A stretch of 64,000 nucleotides of DNA from a virus: positions 1 to 64,000 of IMG/VR virus record IMGVR_UViG_3300037189_015965. The stretch is one strand, 5' to 3'. Each line of letters starts with the position of its first letter. The stretch's first letter is position 1. Positions 28,447-36,840 of this stretch are shown here, piece by piece. Both the position numbers and the translations under genes were made by a program. The notes below the pieces were generated by a model. That model worked only from the letters and a program-made list of their open reading frames with translations, was not told where the DNA came from and did not search any database.

Positions 28447-29007
28447 ATGTCGATAACGTTATCTCCATCATATCTGTCATATGATCCATCACGTAATCAA
28501 GTAGCAGTTGCTGGTAGTTTTTACCCAAGTGCTAATAATTCGGCAAATCTTGGTTCTTCTACTTCTTATTGGAGCACAATTTATGGTGTAACATTTGTTG
28601 GTACATCAACTACAGCAAAATATGCTGATTTGGCAGAAATGTATCATGCTGATGATTATTATACGCCTGGCACTGTTATGGTATTTGGTGGCGATCTTGA
28701 TGTGACTGTATCAAAACAAAGTCACGATACTGCTATTGCTGGTGTAGTTTCAACAAATCCTGCATACCTTATGAATGATAATTTTGAACAAGATAATTGG
28801 GTTCCAGTAGCACTTACTGGTCGTGTTCCATGTATGGTGCGTGGACCAGTTGCAAAAGGAACATTACTTGTCAGTAGTGACATTAAAGGTGTTGCTTGTG
28901 CATTGGATAAAACAAAATATGAAGTTGGATGTATAATTGGTAAAAGCATGGAAATAATTACAGATGCTTCTATAAGAAAAATAGAAATAGCGGTAGGTAG
29001 ATATTAA
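28447..29007 (+). CDS. Short fibre-tip protein with 'ADLAEMY' domain
   Basis: 186 residues, start preceded by AAGGAGTTGCG. After a 45-residue lead (NNSANLGSSTSYWSTIYGV) it consists of AKYADLAEMYHADDYY, PGTVMVFGG, IAGVVSTNPAYLMN, LTGRVPCMVRGPVAKGTLL, colinear with the end of the fibre at 21485. It is therefore a stand-alone copy of a fibre C-terminal domain and may cap or exchange with longer fibres. The last base of its stop is the first base of the next ATG. Confidence 0.75.
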   Translation: MSITLSPSYLSYDPSRNQVAVAGSFYPSANNSANLGSSTSYWSTIYGVTFVGTSTTAKYADLAEMYHADDYYTPGTVMVFGGDLDVTVSKQSHDTAIAGVVSTNPAYLMNDNFEQDNWVPVALTGRVPCMVRGPVAKGTLLVSSDIKGVACALDKTKYEVGCIIGKSMEIITDASIRKIEIAVGRY

Positions 29008-30335
29008 TGCCATTTCCTAATAGTCCAACAGACGGTCAAACATATGTATTAAACAATACAAGTTACACCTATAATAGTGCACAAGGAACTTGGACTGCAA
29101 CACAGGCTGGTGTTTCTACACCTATTGTTATTGCAGCTAATACTGCTGCAACAAGTAGAACAACTGGTGCTCTACAAGTCGTGGGTGGAATTGGTGTTCA
29201 AGGCAATGTGTATGCTTCCAACGTTGGTTTTAGTGATGGAACTGTGTTTGGCACGGTTCAATCATTTGGCGCAAGAAATCGTATCATAAATGGTGATTTC
29301 AAAATTGACCAACGCAATGGTGCAGCCAATGTTGCTGTTTCTTCTTTTGCTGCGTATTATATTGACCGTTGGGTTTGGAATACAACCACAAATACCGTAA
29401 GTAAAGGTTATACTGGACAAAATCAAGGCAGTATTACAAGTCCAACAGGACATTTTAGCTATTATGGTTGGACAACTACAAGTGTTCCTTCAACATTAAA
29501 TACTAGTGATTACATTTTCTTATCACAAAAAATTGAAGGTTACATTGCTCGTGATTTAGGTTGGGGACAAACTTGGGCAAGAAATGCTACTTTAAGTTTT
29601 TGGACACGTAGTAGTAATGCTGGTGTTTATAGTGGATTTATAAGAAACAATCCAACCTTTGACCAAAGTTTAACTTTTACATATAATATTCCAAGTGCAA
29701 ATACATGGACTTATGTTAGCATTCCCGTGCAAGGTTCAACTACTGGAACTTGGGGCGGTGGTAGCGGTTGTGGTATAGAGTTAGGATTTGCAGTATGGAA
29801 TGGTTCTGTTTACGCACCAGCGAGCGCAAATACTTGGACAAGTGGTAACTATACTGGTGCCAATAGTCGTGCATTAAGTGGTAACGTTTTAACTGCAGTT
29901 GGTAGCACTATGCAATGGACTGGTGTTCAATTTGAGCCAGGTAGTATCGCAACACCTTATGAAAATAGACACTATCCAACGGAACTTGCAATATGTCAAC
30001 GATACTATTATACTCTTACAAGTGGTGGCAAAGAATGGGGTCCATGGGTAACTTATACATCTAATGGCGATACACGTGGTCGTGTTAACCATCCTCAACA
30101 AATGCGTGTAGCACCTGCTATATCTTTTAGTTCCACAAGTTGGAATATGGTTGGTGTAGGAACTACTACTACCACTCCTTATGCTCCTGTTAATGTAAGC
30201 ATGACAAGTATAACAGCGACATCTATAACAGTGGACGGATGGAGTTTAACTACAGCAAGTATTGCAAGTTATGGCACAAATTTAGTATGGGGAAGCAACC
30301 AAACAGTTACACTTTATGCAGATGCGGATATGTAA
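29007..30335 (+). CDS. Receptor-binding tail protein with carbohydrate-binding-type domain
   Basis: 442 residues. The N-terminus, FPNSPTDGQTYVLNNTSYTYN, is a common fibre attachment module, followed by one TTGALQVVGGIGVQGN module. From residue 93 the sequence ARNRIINGDFKIDQRNG...YYIDRWVWN opens a beta-sandwich of the type found in phage tail spikes, ending with GVQFEPGSIATPYENRHYPTE (split) and AICQRYYYT. This 'NGDF...QLEPG..ATPFE' layout is a recurrent phage tail-tip lectin. It is the most likely glycan-binding receptor protein of this unit. Confidence 0.8.
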   Translation: MPFPNSPTDGQTYVLNNTSYTYNSAQGTWTATQAGVSTPIVIAANTAATSRTTGALQVVGGIGVQGNVYASNVGFSDGTVFGTVQSFGARNRIINGDFKIDQRNGAANVAVSSFAAYYIDRWVWNTTTNTVSKGYTGQNQGSITSPTGHFSYYGWTTTSVPSTLNTSDYIFLSQKIEGYIARDLGWGQTWARNATLSFWTRSSNAGVYSGFIRNNPTFDQSLTFTYNIPSANTWTYVSIPVQGSTTGTWGGGSGCGIELGFAVWNGSVYAPASANTWTSGNYTGANSRALSGNVLTAVGSTMQWTGVQFEPGSIATPYENRHYPTELAICQRYYYTLTSGGKEWGPWVTYTSNGDTRGRVNHPQQMRVAPAISFSSTSWNMVGVGTTTTTPYAPVNVSMTSITATSITVDGWSLTTASIASYGTNLVWGSNQTVTLYADADM

Positions 30336-30338
30336 ACT

Positions 30339-30584
30339 ATGACAAAATATACATTATGTTGGCACGGAACAATTGTTGACAATGAAGACGGATGGCATAT
30401 TACACCTGATCCAGAAAACCGTCATTTTCAAGAATATGTAGCATGGAAAGCACAAGGCAACTGGCCAGATTTTGAATTAGATGCCTATGCACTTGACGAA
30501 CAAGGTTCACGATATGTTGCTACACAGTTTAGTCAAATGAAATATAGTCTTGAACACTTTCCAAGTGAAGTTGTGATACCATAA
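30339..30584 (+). CDS. Small tail-fibre accessory protein
   Basis: 81 residues, 3 nt after the preceding stop. The segment ITPDPENRHFQEYVAWKAQGN resembles the 'DP.N..YQ.YLAW...GN.P' motif found in small proteins next to, or at the ends of, phage tail-fibre genes. No ribosome-binding site is clear, so translation is probably coupled to 29007. A fibre-assembly role is inferred from motif and position. Confidence 0.6.
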   Translation: MTKYTLCWHGTIVDNEDGWHITPDPENRHFQEYVAWKAQGNWPDFELDAYALDEQGSRYVATQFSQMKYSLEHFPSEVVIP

Positions 30585-30587
30585 ATA
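30580..30587 (+). promoter_or_regulatory. Late box placed for a leaderless mRNA
   Basis: CATAAATA, overlapping the preceding gene's stop codon, then 5 nt (TTGCT) and the ATG at 30593. No Shine-Dalgarno. Confidence 0.6.
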
Positions 30588-30592
30588 TTGCT

Positions 30593-31300
30593 ATGCCAGA
30601 ATTAAACTTTCCTTATTATCGCAGAGATTACAAAGGTGAACCATTAACATTTACCGATAACGATAAAATGAAATCGTTGTTTGTAAATCCACGTAGTTTT
30701 CCATATGATCGTGCGGTTACTACTGCTATAGTTATTGGTAATGGTATTAGTCGTAACAGTCAAGATATTCAACTTATTTTAAATCAAAATAATCGTCGTG
30801 TTGCAGAAGGATACAAAACAACCTATGCTTGTAATGCCGCTTATCGTGATGTAAAAGCAGATTATTATGTAATAAAAAATAGATTACTATTTGCGGAAAT
30901 ACCAACTGACAAACACAATCAAATGTTTGTCACAAATGATATGTGGGTTACATATCGTGATACTAATCTTATTCCATATGTTTATTATTTGGATAGTGGT
31001 GCTACTGCAGCATATCTTGCCGCATTTGATGGCGCAAAGAAAATTTTCTTATTTGGTTTTGATGGCAGTGATCATATTACTAATGAAAATGTTTATGCTG
31101 ACACACTAGGTTATGATAGAAATGATTTTACACATGAAAAACATCATGGTCATTTATATGATGTTTGCAGTGTTTATACTGATGTTGATTTTTATCGTGT
31201 AAGAACACATATTAGCCACAATTATAGCAATCGTTTAAATCAACTACCTAATTATCACGAGGTAAGTGTTCGTGAAGCAGTCTTAGCTGGTGATTTTTAA
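30593..31300 (+). CDS. DUF115/sialyltransferase-like predicted transferase
   Basis: 235 residues. AIVIGNGISRNSQDIQLI is followed by TTYACNAAYRDVKADYYV and, later, DSGATAAYLAAFDGAKKIFLFGFDGSD (split). This pattern (glycine-rich loop, 'CNAA', then 'SG..A...A...G.K.I.L.G.D') matches DUF115-type proteins related to motility-associated glycosyltransferases and sialyltransferases. A glycan-modifying activity, perhaps on virion fibres or the host surface, is plausible. It ends the fibre cluster and converges on the Nudix gene with an 18-bp overlap. Its mRNA may be leaderless. Confidence 0.6.
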   Translation: MPELNFPYYRRDYKGEPLTFTDNDKMKSLFVNPRSFPYDRAVTTAIVIGNGISRNSQDIQLILNQNNRRVAEGYKTTYACNAAYRDVKADYYVIKNRLLFAEIPTDKHNQMFVTNDMWVTYRDTNLIPYVYYLDSGATAAYLAAFDGAKKIFLFGFDGSDHITNENVYADTLGYDRNDFTHEKHHGHLYDVCSVYTDVDFYRVRTHISHNYSNRLNQLPNYHEVSVREAVLAGDF

Positions 31301-31777
31301 TATTTGCTGCATCGTTTTTAATTTTTCTTTTATAATTTTATTATTCAAACTATTATATAAACCAGGATGTAATGGTTTAGGAGTTGCATCCAAACTGCAC
31401 CAACTGTAACCTTTATGCTCATTGCTTAACGTTGGTATAAACTCTTGTGGTACAATCACAACAAATGTGTGGTAACTAAAATGTCCATCAGGGCTGTTAA
31501 AATATTCAAGTGGTAATACTTTTTTAATTGGTGGTTCAAATCCAATTTCTTCTATAACTTCACGAACTAATCCACCATATAATGTTTCATTTGGTTCTAA
31601 TTGCCCACCAACTAAACCCCATGTATTGCTATATGTGTCTTGATCTCGTAGCAGAAATAAACCACGACCAGTTTTTTCACTTATGAATAGCGCACCAACG
31701 GCAGTTAGATCACGATTGACCAAAGACCTTCTGGGTAAATTCCTTCCCAACTTTTTACCCATTGATTTCCATCCCAT
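31283..31777 (-). CDS. Nudix hydrolase
   Basis: 164 residues from the first ATG. A complete Nudix box, GGQLEPNETLYGGLVREVIEEIGF, is present at about residues 56-79 (G-x5-E-x7-REVxEExGF), the metal-binding site for hydrolysing nucleoside diphosphates linked to another moiety. The start is uncertain: ATG 31777 overlaps the gp15-like gene by 73 nt without a good ribosome-binding site, while TTG 31723 has AGAAGG very close by. T4-like phages encode Nudix enzymes (for example NudE), but their operon position differs. Substrate unknown. Confidence 0.85.
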   Translation of the reverse strand: MGWKSMGKKLGRNLPRRSLVNRDLTAVGALFISEKTGRGLFLLRDQDTYSNTWGLVGGQLEPNETLYGGLVREVIEEIGFEPPIKKVLPLEYFNSPDGHFSYHTFVVIVPQEFIPTLSNEHKGYSWCSLDATPKPLHPGLYNSLNNKIIKEKLKTMQQILKITS

Positions 31778-33093
31778 GCATATTGAATATTTGTGTATGT
31801 GTTTGTAACATAACTTGCATTGCTGATACTATTTGGTCGATATGAAACAGCCCAAGCACTACCGTTATATTGAATAATATCATTTGGTAGTGCATGTGTA
31901 ATACTCGTGTTTGCATTTTGCCAAGCCGCTGAACCATTACCAGTTGATGCATTACCAAGTGGATTTACTATCAAGTAACGTTGACCAGTTGATGCTGCTG
32001 GTAATCCTATACCAGGACCATAAACACGTGGATCAACAATAGCATTTACACTTGGTAATATATTAGTTGGTATAGTAGCACTATCTACATTAAAAAACAA
32101 ATTATTTTGATTGTTTGGATCATATGCAACTGTGCCAGTAACCAACCTATCTGTTCTGTTATCAGTAAGATACATCATACTGTAGTTGTTTGCAATATTA
32201 CCAAATAAATTTATAACTGGTGCCCAAGCAATAGCATTTGCAGTTGTTGTTGGCATACTGTAACTGTTTGCGTAAATTTCAGGACCACCACGTGGTAATA
32301 ATTTTAAATTACCTTGATTTACTAATACTTGATAACCAGTTGGAGTAAAATACTGACGGTTACCTAATTGGTTTGTTGCTTCTATAAGTGCATTACTTGG
32401 ATTACCATTAGCATCATAAATGTTGCTCACTACACTTTGAACAATACCAAGTTTTTGAATCTTTGCAGGTGTGCTAAACCAAATTGGCATTTCAAATGTT
32501 AGCGTAGCAACATCTATTGGATCATCTGCGCCAACAGGAATATCACGTGTAGTCCAACTTGTTGATGTTAGTAATACATAACTTAAACTTGTCCAATCAA
32601 AGTAATTTTGATTACCTTGAATTTCCATATCTGGGTTAAACATTGTGGTAATCTGTTCCCACAGTTGTGCTTTTTGATCAAAATTACTCGTCCATAATTC
32701 GACTACGACCGTCAGCCGATATGGTGCTGGCATTAAACGTTTTAACGTATAATTTTGTCCTTGTTGTGTGTTAGTATTTCCTGTAAGTGGATCGTTCGCA
32801 CGTGTTCTTAAACTTTTATTATCAACATATTTTGGTTCTTGTATGCGAGTTCGGTCATAGTTTACTTCTTTAATGTAACAAACCATCATTGGAACATTGA
32901 GCACGCTATTGTCACTATTATTTTTTAATATAGCACTGACCTGACGGTTTGTATCGGCATAACGAACAGGAACACGTTTTAATATACTATTTCCATTATT
33001 ATCTTTGCCAAATTCAACATACATCTCATCAAAGATGCGAATGAATTGACCCATAAATCTGCGTATCTGTTTGTCGTAGAAATATTGACCCAC
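31705..33093 (-). CDS. 15: gp15-like proximal tail sheath stabiliser
   Basis: 462 residues, GTG start preceded by AGGATAACAGC. The first 230 residues match T4-type gp15: YFYDKQIRRFMGQFIRIFDEM (split), RVPVRYAD, then MPAPYRLTVVVELWTSNFDQ (split) and LWEQITTMFNPDMEIQ. gp15 caps the sheath and joins tail to neck. T4 gp15 has 272 residues, so the last 200 here, with beta-rich fibre-like sequence (AWDGNQWVKSWEG), are an extension of unknown role. The gp14-like gene lies 4 nt upstream, matching the T4 order 14-15. Confidence 0.8.
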   Translation of the reverse strand: MGQYFYDKQIRRFMGQFIRIFDEMYVEFGKDNNGNSILKRVPVRYADTNRQVSAILKNNSDNSVLNVPMMVCYIKEVNYDRTRIQEPKYVDNKSLRTRANDPLTGNTNTQQGQNYTLKRLMPAPYRLTVVVELWTSNFDQKAQLWEQITTMFNPDMEIQGNQNYFDWTSLSYVLLTSTSWTTRDIPVGADDPIDVATLTFEMPIWFSTPAKIQKLGIVQSVVSNIYDANGNPSNALIEATNQLGNRQYFTPTGYQVLVNQGNLKLLPRGGPEIYANSYSMPTTTANAIAWAPVINLFGNIANNYSMMYLTDNRTDRLVTGTVAYDPNNQNNLFFNVDSATIPTNILPSVNAIVDPRVYGPGIGLPAASTGQRYLIVNPLGNASTGNGSAAWQNANTSITHALPNDIIQYNGSAWAVSYRPNSISNASYVTNTYTNIQYAWDGNQWVKSWEGIYPEGLWSIVI

Positions 33094-33097
33094 GCTG

Positions 33098-34192
33098 TTA
33101 TCCTATGATATCTGGTTGTAACTTGAATAGATTACTTAGTGTCTCACGACTTGGTATAGTATAACCATTCGCCAATGTTACAGTTGCATTGTTATTAATA
33201 AATGTTCCAAGTTGTGTATTTGTATTTGCACCAGTAATATTAGCACGCTGAACATCTTGTATTGCACGCCAAGCTGTGCCATCATAACGGAATAGTCGTG
33301 ATGGGACATAATCTGTTCGTAATACATATTCACCTACTGTTGCATTTAATGGAAACGCAACATCAACCGTAACTGGTAATCCATTTGGTGCAGTTCCATC
33401 ACCAGTAAGATAACCATTAATTACTTTAACTGGACTAATGCCATCTTGTGTTGGTAATATGTAAAGTTTGTTTACATTATAACCACTTGCTGGTACATCT
33501 GTTTGTGCTTGAGCAATAACAGCATTATTAATTTGCACGTTGAGATTGTAACTGCTGAGTAGATCACCAAGTGTGCTACCAGTTGGTGTTCCATCACCTT
33601 TAATTGCTTCTTGGTCAAGAATATCTTTAAATTCTTGACTATCAACCATAGGTGTAACTTTACAACGCCAAATATGCGGCCACCAAGTTTGAGCATAACC
33701 TTCACTACCACGTACTGCTTCTTGAACAACATAAAACTTTTTAAGTGGAACAGGTATACTTTCATCAAGCGGACTGTAATCACGCAAGTGTGGTAATTCA
33801 AATACATCGCCTGGCATAATTTTACGACCAAGACGTTCACTCATATCATTGATATGGAATGTAATATAAAGTGTATCATTAGTTACCATAAGACCAAATT
33901 GACTTAGGTTAAAATCGTTGTCTTGAATGGTATAATGACCACGTAAATTATAAACATCTTTATCATATGCACGGTCACGGTTTTCCAAGAATAGTAAATC
34001 TTGGATATTCTTTTCACTTTGTGTGCTGTATTGTGGTTGTGTTAAATCGGTTGTTTCACCTTGATCTTTTGTTCCAAGGTATTTGTGCACATTTATACCT
34101 ACACCACTTATTGTGTATAATTCACGAACACGATTATCTTGCCATTTGTAATCGTTTGTATGTGTTTCACGGTAAAGACTTAAACGTGGCAT
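33098..34192 (-). CDS. 14: gp14-like neck protein
   Basis: 364 residues, start preceded by AGGATCAGCA and a late box at 34209. The N-terminal two-thirds carry LFLENRDRAYDKDVYNLRG, FGLMVTNDTLYITF and MPGDVFELPHLRDY...KKFYVVQEAV. This layout (ligand loop, 'GD.F.LP', then 'F.V.E') corresponds to the T4 gp14 neck family of marine phages. gp14 builds the neck with gp13. The assignment rests on these motifs and on the adjacent gp15. The C-terminal third (residues 250-364, ILPTQDGISP onward) looks like an added beta domain. Confidence 0.68.
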   Translation of the reverse strand: MPRLSLYRETHTNDYKWQDNRVRELYTISGVGINVHKYLGTKDQGETTDLTQPQYSTQSEKNIQDLLFLENRDRAYDKDVYNLRGHYTIQDNDFNLSQFGLMVTNDTLYITFHINDMSERLGRKIMPGDVFELPHLRDYSPLDESIPVPLKKFYVVQEAVRGSEGYAQTWWPHIWRCKVTPMVDSQEFKDILDQEAIKGDGTPTGSTLGDLLSSYNLNVQINNAVIAQAQTDVPASGYNVNKLYILPTQDGISPVKVINGYLTGDGTAPNGLPVTVDVAFPLNATVGEYVLRTDYVPSRLFRYDGTAWRAIQDVQRANITGANTNTQLGTFINNNATVTLANGYTIPSRETLSNLFKLQPDIIG

Positions 34193-34208
34193 TGCTGATC
34201 CTACAAGA

Positions 34209-34216
34209 TATTTATG
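34209..34216 (-). promoter_or_regulatory. T4-type late promoter box
   Basis: CATAAATA on the minus strand, 16 nt before the gp14-like start; drives the neck/sheath-stabiliser unit. Confidence 0.8.
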
Positions 34217-34234
34217 GTAAGATCAGCCTATACC

Positions 34235-34975
34235 TTAATGCTTTTTATAAACAAAATAGAAACGGTCACCGTTATCTTGTTTCCATGTTTCTAATTTAAC
34301 ATTATTTGCTTCTGCAATACGAACGGCGGTGTCAAAATCCCAGTAATACGGATCAATCCATTTATTTTCTGGTTCTGTATTCCATGGATTTGCACGACAA
34401 AATACTGTTCCACCAGGTGCAAGTAATTCAAATACTCTAGAGAATCTTTCCGCAACCCAATCATAGCTGTAAAAATTTATACTTCCAAAAACAATAATTG
34501 CATCAAAACTTTCTGGCTTCCATTTAAAATCCATAATTTCAACCATATAATCGGCATTTGGATTGTAACGGTCAATACCAATCAAGCCAGGTATATGTGC
34601 TTTAAATTGATTAAACCCACACCCAACATCTAATACTGCATTTGGTTTAAGATCGTTTACATCCTTGACGATATTCCAACCAGTAAAACGATAAATCTCA
34701 GTGCGAGGTTTCCACATTTCACCACCCCATACACGGCACTGGTATTTGTAATCAACGTGTTCAGTAAATTCTTTTAGTGTCCCTTTAAATTCTATATCAA
34801 CGTCTTGAAAAGTATCATTGATATCTTTTTTAAATTTTTCCCAACGTTTTAATGTCCAAGGAAGATCGGTTATAATAGTATTTTCATCAATACTATTGCG
34901 AATTTCTGTGTATCTTTCTAATTTAAATGCTTCATTTAAATTTTTTAATAAAAACTCATAAATTTTCTTGTTCAT
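34235..34975 (-). CDS. SAM-dependent methyltransferase (class I)
   Basis: 246 residues. Motif I is AVLDVGCGFNQFKAHI near residue 114, followed by LIGIDRYNP (acidic ribose-binding region), then FDAIIVFGSINFY and LLAPGGTVFCRANPW, the classic order of a Rossmann-like class I methyltransferase. The 100-residue N-terminal extension is helical and charged and may recognise the substrate. Start preceded by AGGAAAAAAATA. It is divergent from the sulfotransferase-like gene at 35057. Substrate unknown; small-molecule or glycan methylation is as likely as nucleic acid. Confidence 0.8.
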   Translation of the reverse strand: MNKKIYEFLLKNLNEAFKLERYTEIRNSIDENTIITDLPWTLKRWEKFKKDINDTFQDVDIEFKGTLKEFTEHVDYKYQCRVWGGEMWKPRTEIYRFTGWNIVKDVNDLKPNAVLDVGCGFNQFKAHIPGLIGIDRYNPNADYMVEIMDFKWKPESFDAIIVFGSINFYSYDWVAERFSRVFELLAPGGTVFCRANPWNTEPENKWIDPYYWDFDTAVRIAEANNVKLETWKQDNGDRFYFVYKKH

Positions 34976-35033
34976 TTATTTTTTTCCTAATTTTAATAAA
35001 TATTTTTAAGATACTAGATTTTTTTTTACTAAA

Positions 35034-35041
35034 TATTTATG
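35034..35041 (-). promoter_or_regulatory. Late promoter box in divergent intergenic region
   Basis: CATAAATA on the minus strand, 58 nt before the methyltransferase start. On the plus strand the overlapping CTAAATAT could serve 35057. Confidence 0.6.
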
Positions 35042-35056
35042 ATTTAGGAAATATGT

Positions 35057-35740
35057 ATGGATTTTTTTAAAAATAAAGAAAAAAATAAAATTATTTTACT
35101 TTTTGGTCCACAGGGCAGTGGAAATCATCTGTTTAGTAAAATCTTTGCACTACACCCAGATGTTCATGGATGGGAAGAATTATTAGATACAAGTGATCCT
35201 GATAATTATTTTGTTCCCCATTATAAAGAACCTAACAACAAATATTGGAATGATATTGATAGCATAACATTAGATATCATGGGTGGTAAGAATTACGCTG
35301 TGATAAGTGCTAGTGTTCCATTTTGGAATAAAGATGAATTACAAATACCTCCATTTACTAAATTTATTACAAAATTACAAAGTTTAGATATTGAAGTTCA
35401 ACCTGTTATTATAGGACGTGATAAAACAATATTAACAAAGCAACAAAGTAGAATTCGTGGTGGACCAACATGGGGATGCATGACACAGTATATTAGATGG
35501 CTAGATGTTACTCCTTTTTATGTAAGCACTGAACTTGTGTATCTTTATAAAAAAATATATCTACGAGATATTGGAAAATGGTTGCAGTTTCCCATAGCAT
35601 ATCAAGACTCTAGATTAGAAGAAATTTTAGCCGAAGATTCAAATGAAAAATATATAAAATCTGCTGAAAATCCACAAGTAGATGATATTATACGTAGGTC
35701 TGGGTATACAGTAGCAGTTCAAAAAAAAGAAATATTTTAA
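35057..35740 (+). CDS. Sulfotransferase-like P-loop protein
   Basis: 227 residues, ribosome-binding site TTAGGA. Near residue 14 is LLFGPQGSGNHLFSKIFALHP (split), the N-terminal phosphate-binding loop style ('GsGnhl..ki...HP') of PAPS-dependent sulfotransferases. A later GRDKTILTKQQSRIRGG segment may be the 3'-phosphate-binding region. The length suits a minimal sulfotransferase. A PAPS-supply pair may be encoded just downstream (38295, 38765). It starts the metabolic operon 35057-39127. Acceptor unknown. Confidence 0.6.
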   Translation: MDFFKNKEKNKIILLFGPQGSGNHLFSKIFALHPDVHGWEELLDTSDPDNYFVPHYKEPNNKYWNDIDSITLDIMGGKNYAVISASVPFWNKDELQIPPFTKFITKLQSLDIEVQPVIIGRDKTILTKQQSRIRGGPTWGCMTQYIRWLDVTPFYVSTELVYLYKKIYLRDIGKWLQFPIAYQDSRLEEILAEDSNEKYIKSAENPQVDDIIRRSGYTVAVQKKEIF

Positions 35741-35751
35741 GGATATAAAAG

Positions 35752-36828
35752 GTGTTCGAAAAGCATTGCTTATTTCAACCATTAAAAAATTGTGTAATTG
35801 GTCGCACCTATGCACCAGAATTTTATAGTTTTATAAAAGATATTGATGTCCGCCGTCGTTATGAACAAATAGCATATGAAACAGAAGAAGACTATCAAAA
35901 TTTAGAAAGACTGCTACAATCATTTGGTGTAAAAACCATACGTCCCACGGTTGATACTAACGCAGATTTCAAAAAGAGAATCCAGTCACGAGTATGGTAT
36001 GATCAATTTGTATTACCATTACAATACACAGAATATCCCACAGCCGAGTGTATAGTGCCACCCCCACTGCAGCCTCGTGACTGGATCATGATGATGGGTG
36101 ATAAATTCATCCACTGGTTTATTGAACCAGAACAATATGCTCAATATCAAAATATTGTTGAATATGTTAAAGCGCAAGGAAATTCTGTTTATCATACTAA
36201 AACACAAATAAACAGTGAAGGTTGGATGACCAAAATTGGCAAACGTATGACATATGGAAATGGTGGACCATTTCAAAGATATGGATCACATAATGAATTT
36301 CAACAATTTGTTTCTGAATTTGGTGAAGGTTATGAGAATATTATATACGATGAAATAGGTTGGCGTGACAGTTGGTATCGTCCACTTAAACCAGGTCTTA
36401 TCGTTAGTGTTATGGGAAGTGAAAAATATGCAAAAGATTTTCCAAACTGGAAGGTTATTACTACAGATGGCAGTGACAGTTTGGTAAGCATGTATAAGTT
36501 CTTAGGATTCAAACAAAAACATAATCATAACCTATGGAACTATGGTGAAGAAGGAGATGCTGCTCGTGCTGCTCTTGCTAATGAATGGTTAGATAATGGT
36601 TGGCAGAAATACATGATGGATAACGTATTTGACTGTAATATGTTAAGCATTGATGAGAATAATGTAATTGTATTCAATTACAATAAAAGAATTTGTGATG
36701 AGTTAGAAAAACATGGTATAAATGTTCACGTCTCTCATTACAGAAATCGTTATTTCTGGAGTGGAGGTATACATTGTATAACATGTGACCTTAACAGAGA
36801 TGGCGAATTAATAGATTATTTCAATTAA
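35752..36828 (+). CDS. Glycine-amidinotransferase-like enzyme
   Basis: 358 residues, GTG start with AAGGA 8 nt upstream. The C-terminal 21 residues (SGGIHCITCDL...) match the catalytic end of L-arginine:glycine amidinotransferase, in which the Cys of 'FHCWTCD' forms the amidino intermediate; here it is Cys342, next to His341. Upstream PPPLQPRDWIMMMGD and DCNMLSIDENNVIVF match the family's active-site strands. These enzymes move an amidino group from arginine to an amine such as glycine. It is 11 nt downstream of the sulfotransferase-like gene and 12 nt upstream of the symporter. The true acceptor is unknown. Confidence 0.82.
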   Translation: MFEKHCLFQPLKNCVIGRTYAPEFYSFIKDIDVRRRYEQIAYETEEDYQNLERLLQSFGVKTIRPTVDTNADFKKRIQSRVWYDQFVLPLQYTEYPTAECIVPPPLQPRDWIMMMGDKFIHWFIEPEQYAQYQNIVEYVKAQGNSVYHTKTQINSEGWMTKIGKRMTYGNGGPFQRYGSHNEFQQFVSEFGEGYENIIYDEIGWRDSWYRPLKPGLIVSVMGSEKYAKDFPNWKVITTDGSDSLVSMYKFLGFKQKHNHNLWNYGEEGDAARAALANEWLDNGWQKYMMDNVFDCNMLSIDENNVIVFNYNKRICDELEKHGINVHVSHYRNRYFWSGGIHCITCDLNRDGELIDYFN

Positions 36829-36840
36829 AAGGAAAATAAA

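Noticed and set aside
33472-33840. 122-codon minus-strand frame overlapping the gp14-like gene
   Set aside because: Out-of-frame shadow with no start signal; gp14-like motifs support the longer frame.
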